From Acetobacteraceae bacterium (GTDB lineage: Bacteria > Pseudomonadota > Alphaproteobacteria > Acetobacterales > Acetobacteraceae), in assembly GCA_003164455.1 (NCBI GenBank), contig PLTJ01000385.1:1-35174 (forward strand): DNA of 35,174 bases. Reading direction: 5' to 3'. The number at the start of each line of letters is the position of its first letter. The first letter of the stretch is position 1. The translations under genes were made by a program, and so were the position numbers. Of the stretch, positions 8,716-16,314 are shown piece by piece. The notes below the pieces were generated by a model. It was not told the origin of the DNA. It saw nothing but the letters and a program-made list of their open reading frames with translations, and ran no database searches.

Positions 8716-8742
8716 TTGATAAATAATAATATTTTGTATAAC
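8716..8742 (+). promoter_or_regulatory. Candidate promoter upstream of the CN-hydrolase operon
   Basis: A very AT-rich island (about 8700-8745) in otherwise GC-rich DNA contains TTGATA (8716-8721) and TATAAC (8737-8742) with 15 bases between them. The spacing is shorter than ideal, so the exact boxes are uncertain. Its position 50 bases before the GTG of the first gene of the plus-strand operon supports a promoter. Confidence 0.35.
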
Positions 8743-8791
8743 ATGCCCGTTTGTGCTCAGCTTACTCTCGAAACTTCGGTGGGAGGACAAA

Positions 8792-9595
8792 GTGAAGGTA
8801 TCATTGGTTCAGATAAATTCGCAGGGCAACAAGACCGCGAATATATCTGGGGCTGTCCGGCTGATAGAGGATGTGGTTGGCAAAGAGCACCCCGATCTTG
8901 TCGTCCTTCCTGAATATTTTGCTTTCCTTGAGGGGGGAGCAGAGGAAATGCACAGGAGCGGTGAAGTGTTTCCCAATGGGGAAGCTTATACGGCGCTCTC
9001 AGGATTGGCCAAGAAGCTCGGCGTGACAATTCACTCAGGCAGCATGGTCGAACAGGACGGTGACCGCTTTTACAACACGACCGTGGTGTTCGGTCCCGCT
9101 GGCAAGGAAATTGCGCGTTATCGCAAGATCCATCTGTTCGACGTGGAAATCCCCGGCTCGGTCTATTACCGGGAATCCGATAATGTTGCCCGCGGCAAGG
9201 ATATCGTCACCTACAAGGTTGGCGACGTCACCGTCGGAGCGTCTATCTGCTATGATCTCCGGTTCCCCGAATTGTTTCGGGCGCTGAGGGACAAGGGTGC
9301 CCAAGTCATCGTGCTTCCTGCCGCCTTCACTCTGATGACCGGCAAGGATCACTGGGAAGTTCTGGCCAGGGCGAGGGCCATCGAAACCCAGACCTATTTC
9401 CTTGCGATCGGCCAGACCCAGTCTCATGACGCCGGCAAAAACTGGTGCTGGGGGCATTCGATGGTGATCGATCCATGGGGGCTTATCATGGCTCAATGCT
9501 CCGATGGGGTCGGCACCACCAGCGCGCGGCTGGATATGAAATACCTCGACCATGTGCGCGCCAATGTTCCAGTCGCCAATCATCACGTGCTTTGA
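8792..9595 (+). CDS. Carbon-nitrogen hydrolase (nitrilase superfamily, omega-amidase/Nit2-like)
   Basis: A 267-residue cytoplasmic amidase. The full catalytic triad is present: Glu41 in VVLPEYF, Lys112 in YRKIHLFD and Cys153 in SICYDLRFPE. The last motif, with the RFPELFR continuation and the downstream RARAIETQ helix, points to the Nit/omega-amidase branch rather than true nitrilases. These enzymes hydrolyse small amides, such as alpha-ketoglutaramate or deaminated glutathione, to acid and ammonia. The GTG at 8792 is the start because GGGAGGA (about 8780-8787) is ideally spaced before it; the upstream ATG at 8753 has none. It leads an apparent operon with an RraA-like protein and a permease, suggesting use of an imported nitrogen compound. 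The exact substrate is unknown. Confidence 0.85.
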   Translation: MKVSLVQINSQGNKTANISGAVRLIEDVVGKEHPDLVVLPEYFAFLEGGAEEMHRSGEVFPNGEAYTALSGLAKKLGVTIHSGSMVEQDGDRFYNTTVVFGPAGKEIARYRKIHLFDVEIPGSVYYRESDNVARGKDIVTYKVGDVTVGASICYDLRFPELFRALRDKGAQVIVLPAAFTLMTGKDHWEVLARARAIETQTYFLAIGQTQSHDAGKNWCWGHSMVIDPWGLIMAQCSDGVGTTSARLDMKYLDHVRANVPVANHHVL

Positions 9596-9612
9596 GTGTA
9601 GAGGGTAGAGTG

Positions 9613-10281
9613 ATGTTTACGCTTGGAAAAATGCCCCAGCAAATCAGCCCGGACCTGGTTGCGCTGCTTGAGCGTGTCGAGGTGGCGACTACGGGTCATG
9701 TTCTCCATTCCGGGTTCGTCGACAGGGCCATTTGTGCCGTACTGCCGGGCAAGCGAGTCGCCGGCACGGCCGTGACGCTACGTATTCCGCACGCGGACTC
9801 AACGCTGCTGCACTACATCACCAAGCTGGTACGGCCCGGCGATATCGTGGTGATCGACCGCTGCGGCGATGACCGTCATGCCTGTTGGGGTGGCGTCATC
9901 ACCAACGCCATGAAGCTGGCGGGGGTCAAAGCCGGAGTCATCGATGGTCCGGCGACCGACATCGGCGAGATCGTCCGGGTTGATATGCCCGTCTGGTGCC
10001 GCGGCCCGTCGCCGATCACCACCAAGCTGCTCGCCGCCGAGGGCCAGTTCAACGTGCCGGTGACCGTTGGCGGCCAGGTGATCCATCCCGGCGATGCCGT
10101 TCTTTGCGACGAAAGCGGCGTGGTGGTGATGCATCCCGAGGACGCCAAAGCAGTCGCCGAACGGGCCATCGGCATGCAGGAAGCCGAGGTGGTGCTGCTC
10201 AACCGCTTGCGGGCGGGCGAGAAGTTGCCCGACATCAGCGGAGCGACTACCATGGTCGAAGCAGACGCCAAATGGATTTAG
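9613..10281 (+). CDS. RraA-family protein (HMG/CHA aldolase-like) lacking the catalytic arginine
   Basis: A 222-residue RraA-fold protein. Active members are metal-dependent class II aldolases/decarboxylases (4-hydroxy-4-methyl-2-oxoglutarate aldolase, oxaloacetate decarboxylase); the E. coli namesake inhibits RNase E. The core reads GGVITNAMKLAGVKAGVIDG, then PATD, against the canonical 'GG...A...G..GvVvDG.vRD'. The metal-binding aspartate (Asp116) is kept, but the substrate-binding Arg before it is Thr115. This makes classical aldolase activity doubtful. The gene begins 17 bases after the amidase stop, with GAGGG upstream of ATG 9613, so co-translation is likely. It may act on the same unknown compound or be non-catalytic. 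Confidence 0.75.
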   Translation: MFTLGKMPQQISPDLVALLERVEVATTGHVLHSGFVDRAICAVLPGKRVAGTAVTLRIPHADSTLLHYITKLVRPGDIVVIDRCGDDRHACWGGVITNAMKLAGVKAGVIDGPATDIGEIVRVDMPVWCRGPSPITTKLLAAEGQFNVPVTVGGQVIHPGDAVLCDESGVVVMHPEDAKAVAERAIGMQEAEVVLLNRLRAGEKLPDISGATTMVEADAKWI

Positions 10282-10398
10282 CGGTTTCCGCCGCACTTCG
10301 AACCGCCGCTCATTGGCCCACCGGCCCGTTTCGGTTGTGCCGCCTGTCACGGGGCTTTGTGCTCAAAAGCGCCGTGACAGGAAGCGGGCGCCAATGGT

Positions 10399-11007
10399 TT
10401 GGCGGCTATCATTTTCCCTATGCTGACTATCGGGTCCCTGGCCGTGGATGTTAAGTACTCATCTATTTTTCGGCGGGATATTTTGCTCCTAAGCATTTTC
10501 GTCGTGCTAATGTGGGCTGTAATGCTGTTTGTTTTTGGCGGCGTGGTGAACTCTATCCCCGATCTGCGCACGAAATGTATCGTCGGTGGGTCGGGCATAG
10601 CTCTGGTTGCTTTTTCAACGAGCGCCATGATTGCGGTATACATTCATTTGAAGAAAAATGGAAACGCTCTCTATAATGAAGAAGTCAATGGATGTGCAGA
10701 CGAAACGCAGAGTAGCCAGAGCGATAGGATGTTGCATAAGAACGAGAGGCGCACGACTAAAAATGCCATCGTCGAGGTATTTGATGTGGTATTCATTATG
10801 GTCCTGTGTTTCGGGACGCTATTAACGTCGATGCTTCTGCAAGGAAAGGTCATTATTGGTTCTGGAGAAACTGGTAATTTTGATTATAATTTCAGCATTC
10901 CATTATTTTTATTGACATTGGCAACATTCTTTGCTTTTTTATTATATGTTTTGCCTCGATCTAACACTGAACTTAGATCGATGATCGATCGCATGTACAA
11001 GAAGTAG
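10399..11007 (+). CDS. Unknown membrane protein with four predicted helices
   Basis: A protein of up to 202 residues with two pairs of hydrophobic segments: about 28-50 and 62-83, then about 130-150 and 167-186. They are separated by a charged, probably cytoplasmic loop rich in Glu, Ser and Gln (about 90-125). The start is uncertain: TTG 10399, ATG 10420 or GTG 10444; none has a strong ribosome binding site. The base composition is strikingly AT-rich against the flanking RraA gene (poly-T/A stretches near 10900-10950), suggesting acquisition from a different source. It is the first of a tight run with a micro-ORF and an APC permease. I do not recognise the family. Confidence 0.55.
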   Translation: MAAIIFPMLTIGSLAVDVKYSSIFRRDILLLSIFVVLMWAVMLFVFGGVVNSIPDLRTKCIVGGSGIALVAFSTSAMIAVYIHLKKNGNALYNEEVNGCADETQSSQSDRMLHKNERRTTKNAIVEVFDVVFIMVLCFGTLLTSMLLQGKVIIGSGETGNFDYNFSIPLFLLTLATFFAFLLYVLPRSNTELRSMIDRMYKK

Positions 11008-11027
11008 AGATTGCTGGGAACAACGAA

Positions 11028-11159
11028 ATGCTTTGGACCGTTATCAATTGGTCGGCCTGGGGGCTATCAGCCCTGCTGGCGGTCGTTATGTTGTCCGACT
11101 TCTGCAGGGTGGAAAAATCCATAAGAGAACAAAGGCGTTCGCCTTTTGGGAAACGCTGA
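11028..11159 (+). CDS. Micro-ORF: 43-aa single-pass membrane protein next to the APC permease
   Basis: ATG 11028 to TGA 11157-11159 encodes MLWTVINWSAWGLSALLAVV, then MLSDFCRVEKSIREQRRSPF and GKR. It has one clear N-terminal hydrophobic helix followed by a basic tail. It fills the space between the four-helix protein (ending 11007) and the permease ATG (11163) almost exactly, with gaps of 20 and 3 bases, as expected of a translated operon member. The ribosome binding site (GGGAA about 11017) is weak. Small one-helix partners are known for several transporters, so a permease accessory subunit is a reasonable inference. No homology is claimed. Confidence 0.45.
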   Translation: MLWTVINWSAWGLSALLAVVMLSDFCRVEKSIREQRRSPFGKR

Positions 11160-11162
11160 AAT

Positions 11163-12578
11163 ATGCCTGAATTGACGGTAGAAAAATCTGGATTGGCGCT
11201 GGAAAAAAAAGAACGAACCACAGACGCTCGCTTGGTGAAGGTTCTGGGGCCTGTTCACATCTGGGCTTTGGGTGTCGGGATTGTCCTGGTTGGCGAATTC
11301 ATGGGCTGGAATTTTACCGTTTCAAAGGGCGGTACTCTTGGCTCACTGATTGCGTGTTGGGTCGTCGGACTGTTGTTCATTTCCCTGGTCATGGTCAATA
11401 CCGAGATAGGTTCGGTGATCCCCGAGGCCGGCGGGCAATACGCAATGGCCAAGTACCTGTTGGGGCCCCTGGCGTCTTTCAATATCGGCCTCATGCTTGT
11501 CTTTGAATACGTGATGCTTGCCGCAGCCGACGCCCTGGTCGTTGGCGCAATTCTGCACTCTATCAACCCGGAAATTCAAAGCCTCCCATTTGTGATTCTA
11601 ACGCTGCTATCGTTCACCTACCTGAATTACCGAGGTGTCTATGCCACGCTGACGTTTAATTTTGTCATCACGGCAGCTTCTTTTGTAACAATTATATATC
11701 TGTTGTTTGCCACCAATTTCTACGACCCTTCGCGAAGCATTCTGCGTTTGGCGGAGCATGGCAATGGCCTTCCCTATGGGTTCATCGGAATTATCGCGGC
11801 GATGCAATTCGGTGTCTGGTTTTTCCTTGGCATCGAAGGCACGGCGCTCGCCGCCGAGGAGTGCCGTTCGACCGGCCGCTCTCTGCCCGTCGGTTCGATG
11901 GTGGGGATGATTTCCCTGATTATTGGGGCAACGTTGACATGGTTCGTTTGCTCAAGCCTGATCGACGCCGGAACACTGGGTTCATCGGTTTATCCGTTGT
12001 ATGATGCTGCCCTGGCAACCGGGATGCCGATCGTCATCTGCGTGCTGTTCCTGGGGACCATCCTGTCCTGTCTTGCCAGCGCCAACGGCTGCGTCAACGA
12101 TGCCAGTCGTGCGTGGTTCGCCATGTCGCGGGACAAATTGATACCGGGGGAATTCGCTAAAGTTCACCCGAAATACAAAACCCCGTATCGGGCGATACTC
12201 TTTCTAATGCCGATTTCCCTGGCCTTTGGCTATACGGGTCTGCTCGACCAGGTAATATCATTTTCGATTCTTTCTGCCATTCTTGTATATATACTAATGG
12301 CATATATGATGTTCAAGTTTCGCCGGATGTACCCCCTGGGCTATATAAAACGGGGATATGTCGCACCATGGCATCCAATACCGGCCATCGTGCTCTTGGT
12401 TCTCTCATTGACCACGCTTTTCGGCATGTTTTTCGGCTATTGGGTGAATCTGATGGCCGGATTTATCTTTTATTTCCTGGCCTCCCTTTGGTTTACCTTG
12501 CATCGGTACAGATTTCTCGATGAAGACAGCTTCCTCGCTGCCAGCGAGGGTCACTGGCCTTGTCCGAAGAAGTACTGA
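11163..12578 (+). CDS. APC-superfamily amino acid/amine permease
   Basis: A 471-residue inner-membrane protein with about 12 hydrophobic helices. The first helix region LGVGIVLVGEFMGWNFTVSK has the unwound glycine-containing start typical of the APC fold and resembles the ethanolamine/amino-acid permease branch. GIEGTALAAEEC is the helix 6-7 motif of that branch ('GxExxAxxAEE'). A short hydrophilic, lysine-rich N-terminus precedes helix 1. The likely cargo is an amino acid or a related amine. Its operon with an amidase suggests the cargo feeds that enzyme, but an ethanolamine role cannot be excluded, because eutBC lies 2.4 kb downstream of its end. Its stop overlaps the next gene's start (TGATG at 12576-12580). 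Confidence 0.85.
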   Translation: MPELTVEKSGLALEKKERTTDARLVKVLGPVHIWALGVGIVLVGEFMGWNFTVSKGGTLGSLIACWVVGLLFISLVMVNTEIGSVIPEAGGQYAMAKYLLGPLASFNIGLMLVFEYVMLAAADALVVGAILHSINPEIQSLPFVILTLLSFTYLNYRGVYATLTFNFVITAASFVTIIYLLFATNFYDPSRSILRLAEHGNGLPYGFIGIIAAMQFGVWFFLGIEGTALAAEECRSTGRSLPVGSMVGMISLIIGATLTWFVCSSLIDAGTLGSSVYPLYDAALATGMPIVICVLFLGTILSCLASANGCVNDASRAWFAMSRDKLIPGEFAKVHPKYKTPYRAILFLMPISLAFGYTGLLDQVISFSILSAILVYILMAYMMFKFRRMYPLGYIKRGYVAPWHPIPAIVLLVLSLTTLFGMFFGYWVNLMAGFIFYFLASLWFTLHRYRFLDEDSFLAASEGHWPCPKKY

Positions 12579-12859
12579 TGGGAGAGCCTTACCGGAACGG
12601 GGCCCCGTGGAAGAGCGTTGGAATCGTCCTCCTGGCGCTCGTTTTGCCTTCCGCCGGTCATGTTTTCCTGGGGAAAGCGCGCCGCGGGCTGATTTTGCTG
12701 TTTTGGATAATCGCCTTCGGTCTTCTGACCCAGAAGCTTGCGAACCCAGGCGTGTCCTTCTGGGGGCAATATGCCGGCGGTTTGGCCGTCTGGGCCTTAT
12801 CGGTTGTTGACGCAGCCGGACTTGCCAGAATCAGGTTCAATCCTCCACCGAAGATCTGA
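12578..12859 (+). CDS. Small membrane protein, TM2-like (93 aa)
   Basis: ATG 12578 overlaps the permease stop by one base, a classic translational-coupling arrangement. The product has two or three hydrophobic segments (about 13-31, 38-53, 60-75) joined by a short GHVFLGKARRG turn. This resembles the 'G.fYLG....G' turn of TM2-type and related small membrane proteins. An upstream in-frame TTG at 12560 would lengthen it by six residues but has no advantage. Its role is unknown; being coupled to the permease suggests a partner or folding factor. Confidence 0.6.
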   Translation: MGEPYRNGAPWKSVGIVLLALVLPSAGHVFLGKARRGLILLFWIIAFGLLTQKLANPGVSFWGQYAGGLAVWALSVVDAAGLARIRFNPPPKI

Positions 12860-12880
12860 TCCACGGCGGAGGATTGAACC
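12834..12880. terminator. Bidirectional hairpin between convergent genes
   Basis: GGTTCAATCCTCC (12834-12846) pairs perfectly with GGAGGATTGAACC (12868-12880), extended inward by one mismatch and three more pairs, with a 13-base loop. It lies between the convergent stops of the TM2-like gene and the HpaI-type aldolase, overlapping the end of the former. There is no T-run on either side, so it may work as a mRNA 3'-end stabiliser or an imperfect terminator. Confidence 0.55.
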
Positions 12881-12888
12881 GACCATCG

Positions 12889-13653
12889 TCAGCGAGCCAC
12901 AGCCGCCATTTCGCTAGACAGTTTTTCGGTAAGAGTCCAGGCCTCGCGCAGACCAGCCGCCAATGCTCCATGCTCCATGGTCAGCGTCAGATGGTAGGCA
13001 TTATTTGCCAAGGCGAATTTCTTCTCCTCCACGCTCCAGGCGGGAAGAAGCCAGCGTTTGCCGGCCGCAGCCGCGGCGTCTGCCACATGCTTGAGATCGG
13101 CGAAGTCCTTATCCGACCGTTTGTAGGCGCCACGTCCCCGCCGCAACGACAGGTCGCTGGGTCCGACATAAACCCCGTCAACGCAATCGAGGGCCAGGAT
13201 ACCTTCGATTTCCTCGATCGCGCCGGCATCCTCGACCATCGGATAACATTTGGTTTTCCGATCCTGCTCCTTGACCCAGGCATCGTCCGCCGCGCCGAAT
13301 GCAACGGTGCGCCCGCCCGCGAAGCTGCGGTCGCCGAGAGGCGGGAATTTAGCGAAGCCGCAGATCTGCTTGGCGTGTTTCGCACCAAGGATGTGCGGAA
13401 TAACCACAGCATCGGCGCCAAAGTCGAGCGCCTCCTGAATGGGGCCGCGTTCGGCGGCCAGGACCTTGGCTATCACCTCGTGGCCTAGCCCTTTCAGGAG
13501 TGGGATGAAGCGGTCGAGTCCTTCCAGATCGAAACTGCCGTGTTCGATATCGAGGACAACCGACCGGTACCCGATGAGCGCAGCGATCTCAGCCGCGGCG
13601 ACGTTGCAACTCGATAGCCAAAAGCCATATCGGCCATGGTCTTCGTTTTTCAT
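12889..13653 (-). CDS. HpcH/HpaI-family class II aldolase (2-keto-3-deoxy acid aldolase-like)
   Basis: A 254-residue cytoplasmic aldolase. Visible family features are DIEHG (35-39, with the base histidine His38), Arg69 of the substrate/pyruvate enolate site, metal ligands Glu141 in YPMVED and Asp167 in VGPSDLSL, and the 'LDFGADAVVIPHI' strand. Such enzymes cleave 2-keto-3-deoxy or 4-hydroxy-2-oxo acids to pyruvate plus an aldehyde. The ATG at 13653 is preceded by a good GGAGGT six bases away; an in-frame extension further upstream has no such site. It stands alone on the minus strand, convergent to the permease operon. The preferred aldehyde cannot be told from sequence. Confidence 0.8.
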   Translation of the reverse strand: MKNEDHGRYGFWLSSCNVAAAEIAALIGYRSVVLDIEHGSFDLEGLDRFIPLLKGLGHEVIAKVLAAERGPIQEALDFGADAVVIPHILGAKHAKQICGFAKFPPLGDRSFAGGRTVAFGAADDAWVKEQDRKTKCYPMVEDAGAIEEIEGILALDCVDGVYVGPSDLSLRRGRGAYKRSDKDFADLKHVADAAAAAGKRWLLPAWSVEEKKFALANNAYHLTLTMEHGALAAGLREAWTLTEKLSSEMAAVAR

Positions 13654-14104
13654 GAGCACACCTCCATGGAAAGTAAGCCAGCCTGATGGCCGGCCAACGA
13701 AAAGTTCAGACATATAGACTGCCGCTCGGAAACGCGGATCGACCGACGGAGTCTCCAGCAGGTTGCGTTGCCGGGATCGACCAGACCGACCGGGACAAGA
13801 GCACGGAAGCGAAAGAGACAACATCGCCCGACCGGGGTGTTCGGCGCCCCGAAATCGGCACGACCATCGCTCCATTTCCGTGCATCAACAACACAAGCTA
13901 AGTGTACACGACAACACTACCGGCGTCCACCTTCACTTCAGTCAAATGCCCTGATGATCTTTATGCCAGGCGCTCGCCCGGCGACGCGGCTGCCCCCGGA
14001 GTGATGGTGTGTTCAACGGAGTCCGATTGCCCGGCCCCAGGCACCATCGGTGAACGGCCACAATGAGACCGTACGGGATTTCCCCCGGGGTGCTTGGTGT
14101 TGCG
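13654..14104. other. Intergenic stretch without a recognisable gene
   Basis: About 450 bases upstream of the aldolase. No convincing coding frame is seen. The part next to the aldolase must hold its minus-strand promoter, but no boxes stand out. The right half leads into the transposase remnant and may be part of the same decayed element. Confidence 0.4.
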
Positions 14105-14488
14105 TCATATCGCAAGAACGACCAAGCCTGGGTCGTGCAGAAGAGCGACGCCTTGGTCAGGCACGTTGTCGGCGATTATCGCTTTGAAGTTCTGAAAACC
14201 GCGACAGCACGGGCGCGTTTGTGTTCGGTCTTGCGGCGGTTCGTGAATTTCCTCCAGCCATCCTTTGGGTTGGCTGAGAAAACGGCGAACGGAGCAAAGC
14301 TCAGAAAGCGTTATCACCTGCCGGCCGCGCCTTATCGGCGTCTGCTGGTAGGCCCGCGGGCGAGCGATGAGCTGCGGCGGCGCGGGGAAGCGATGAATTC
14401 CATGCTGCATTCGCTCCGCCTGCCGAGGGAACTCCGCTGGGCACAGCAGCAACCCGTTGAGATCGCGGACTGCGTGGCAGGGCAGTGA
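14105..14488 (+). pseudogene. Integrase-core transposase, C-terminal remnant
   Basis: From 14105 the frame reads SYRKNDQAWVVQKSDALVRH, then VVGDYRFEVLKTATARARLC and later FVNFLQPSFGLAEKTANGAK and LRKRYHLP. This is the well-known tail of a proteobacterial DDE/integrase-core transposase ('YRKNDQAxVEQKNGAVVRRxVGYxRxEG...VNFFQPSFKLxEKxRxGAxVxKRYHxP'). It includes the third catalytic acidic position region (E normally in VEQKN), which here is VVQKS: the glutamate is lost. About 130 residues remain and the front two thirds are gone. It is inactive. Confidence 0.7.
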
Positions 14489-14943
14489 GGCTCGTCGCGT
14501 CAGTCGGCCGCAGGGAAGAACAAAGAGGGCGGCATCGTCCCGGCCTGCTTGTTGCGGTAACGCCAAACGTGCGCTCCCGATTCGAGGCCGTGCCGAGGCA
14601 AACGCGCATCCCGATCGTTTGCACCGGACGAAAGCCGGGCGAGTTGATGCGACAGCATGGCCATTCGTGGATGAGGCCATACGACAACCACCGCGATCGT
14701 CGCCACACATCCGGGAACACAGGATACCGGCGCGTCACTCCGTTGATTTCTTGGACCCGGCGCCGCCATGGTGACGAACCACAGCCGTGCCCCCTTGGAA
14801 AATCGCAAACGTACGTCAGCGAAGGCACCCGACGATATAACTATCAGATTGTTATGCAGTAGCCATCTAGGCAATTTCGGCATACCTTGCTGACGTGGTA
14901 TTCTGTTATTCTATCGTCTTATGGCAAAGACGTCGGAAATCGC
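14489..14943. other. Upstream region of eutBC, no gene recognised
   Basis: About 450 bases between the transposase remnant and eutB. Several frames are open but none has recognisable content. The last 60 bases (about 14880-14940) are AT-richer and are the likely promoter region for eutBC. No cobalamin riboswitch or two-component (EutV-type) antiterminator hairpins are evident. Confidence 0.4.
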
Positions 14944-16314
14944 ATGCCCTATCGCCATGACCTCGCCGGAACCCGCTACGTGTTCCCGGACCTGAAGACA
15001 TTGCTCGCCCGCGCCACCCCGTTCCGCTCCGGCGACGCGCTCGCCGGCGTCGCCGCCGCCTCGGCTAGCGAGCGCGTGGCAGCGCAGATGGCGCTCGCCG
15101 ATCTGCCGTTGCAAACGCTGTTGGAAGAGGTGGTCATCCCTTACGAAGACGACGACGTCACCCGCCTTATTCTCGATCGCCACGACATCGCCGCCTTCGC
15201 TCCGATCGCCCACCTCACCGTGGGTGGGTTCCGTGACTTTCTGCTGGCTGAGGCCACGCCGGAGATCCTGACGGCGCTGCGCCTTGGCCTCACGCCCGAG
15301 ATGGTGGTAGCGGTAAGCAAAATCATGCGGCTGCAAGACCTGATAGCTGTGGCGGCGAAATGTCGGGTCACCACCGCATTCCGCAACACCATAGGCCTGC
15401 CCGGGCGGCTTTCGGTCCGGTTGCAGCCCAACCACCCGGTGGACGACCCGCATGGGGTGGCCGCCTCCACCCTCGATGGGCTGCTGCTTGGCGCCGGCGA
15501 CGCGGTCATCGGGGTCAACCCGGCCACCGACAGCGTTGCTGCCACGACCACCCTGCTGCACTTGCTCGATGCGGTGCGCGACCGCTACGCTATCCCCACC
15601 CAGACCTGCGTGTTGGCCCATGTCACCACCACGCTGCGCTGCATGGCCGCAGGTGCGCCGGTGGATCTGGTGTTCCAGTCGATCGGCGGCTCCGAAGCTG
15701 CCAACCGCTCGTTCGGCATCACGCTTTCTCTGCTGCATGAAGCCCACGAGGCGGCGCTGGCGCTACGGCGCGGCACGGTCGGGCAGAACGTGATGTATTT
15801 CGAGACGGGCCAAGGCAGTGCGCTTTCCGCCGAGGCGCATCACGGGGTCGACCAGCAGACGATCGAGGCGCGCGCCTATGCGGTGGCGCGCGTTTTTTCG
15901 CCGCTGCTGGTCAATACCGTCGTCGGCTTCATCGGCCCGGAATACCTGTACGACGGGAAACAGATTATCCGCGCAGGAATGGAAGACCACTTCTGCGGCA
16001 AGCTGCTGGGCCTGCCGATGGGAGTAGATATCTGCTATACGAACCACGCCGAGGCCGATCAGGACGACATGGACACGCTGTTGACGCTGCTGGGTGTCGC
16101 CGGTGTCACCTACATCATCGGCGTGCCGGGAGCGGACGATGTGATGCTTTCCTATCAGAGCACTTCGTTTCACGATGCGCTTTTTCTACGGGGCATGCTC
16201 GGCCTGCGGCCGGCGCCCGAGTTCGAGATCTGGCTGGAGCGCATGGGCATCGCCGCGGGAACGGCGGAACGCATTCCGGCGAAGTTGGCGCCTGCTCTGG
16301 TTGGGCTGGCATGA
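14944..16314 (+). CDS. eutB: Ethanolamine ammonia-lyase large subunit
   Basis: A 456-residue catalytic subunit of adenosylcobalamin-dependent ethanolamine ammonia-lyase, which converts ethanolamine to acetaldehyde and ammonia. Length and motifs match the family: RNTIGLPGRLSVRLQPNHP (Arg159, Gln161 at the substrate site), INPATD-like VNPATD (Asn192) and YFETGQGSALSAEAH with Glu287 at the position known in E. coli. DICYTNHAEADQDDMD is also typical. The ATG at 14944 gives the family N-terminus (ending RYVFPDLKTLLA); an upstream TTG adds unrelated residues. The stop overlaps eutC by four bases (ATGA). No eutA reactivase, microcompartment shell or eut dehydrogenase gene is present in the window, so this is a minimal eutBC module, as common in proteobacteria. 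Confidence 0.95.
   Translation: MPYRHDLAGTRYVFPDLKTLLARATPFRSGDALAGVAAASASERVAAQMALADLPLQTLLEEVVIPYEDDDVTRLILDRHDIAAFAPIAHLTVGGFRDFLLAEATPEILTALRLGLTPEMVVAVSKIMRLQDLIAVAAKCRVTTAFRNTIGLPGRLSVRLQPNHPVDDPHGVAASTLDGLLLGAGDAVIGVNPATDSVAATTTLLHLLDAVRDRYAIPTQTCVLAHVTTTLRCMAAGAPVDLVFQSIGGSEAANRSFGITLSLLHEAHEAALALRRGTVGQNVMYFETGQGSALSAEAHHGVDQQTIEARAYAVARVFSPLLVNTVVGFIGPEYLYDGKQIIRAGMEDHFCGKLLGLPMGVDICYTNHAEADQDDMDTLLTLLGVAGVTYIIGVPGADDVMLSYQSTSFHDALFLRGMLGLRPAPEFEIWLERMGIAAGTAERIPAKLAPALVGLA

Noticed and set aside
8760-8791. Longer CN-hydrolase starting at ATG 8753.
   Set aside because: No ribosome binding site precedes that ATG, while the GTG at 8792 has an ideal GGGAGGA and gives the family's normal N-terminus.
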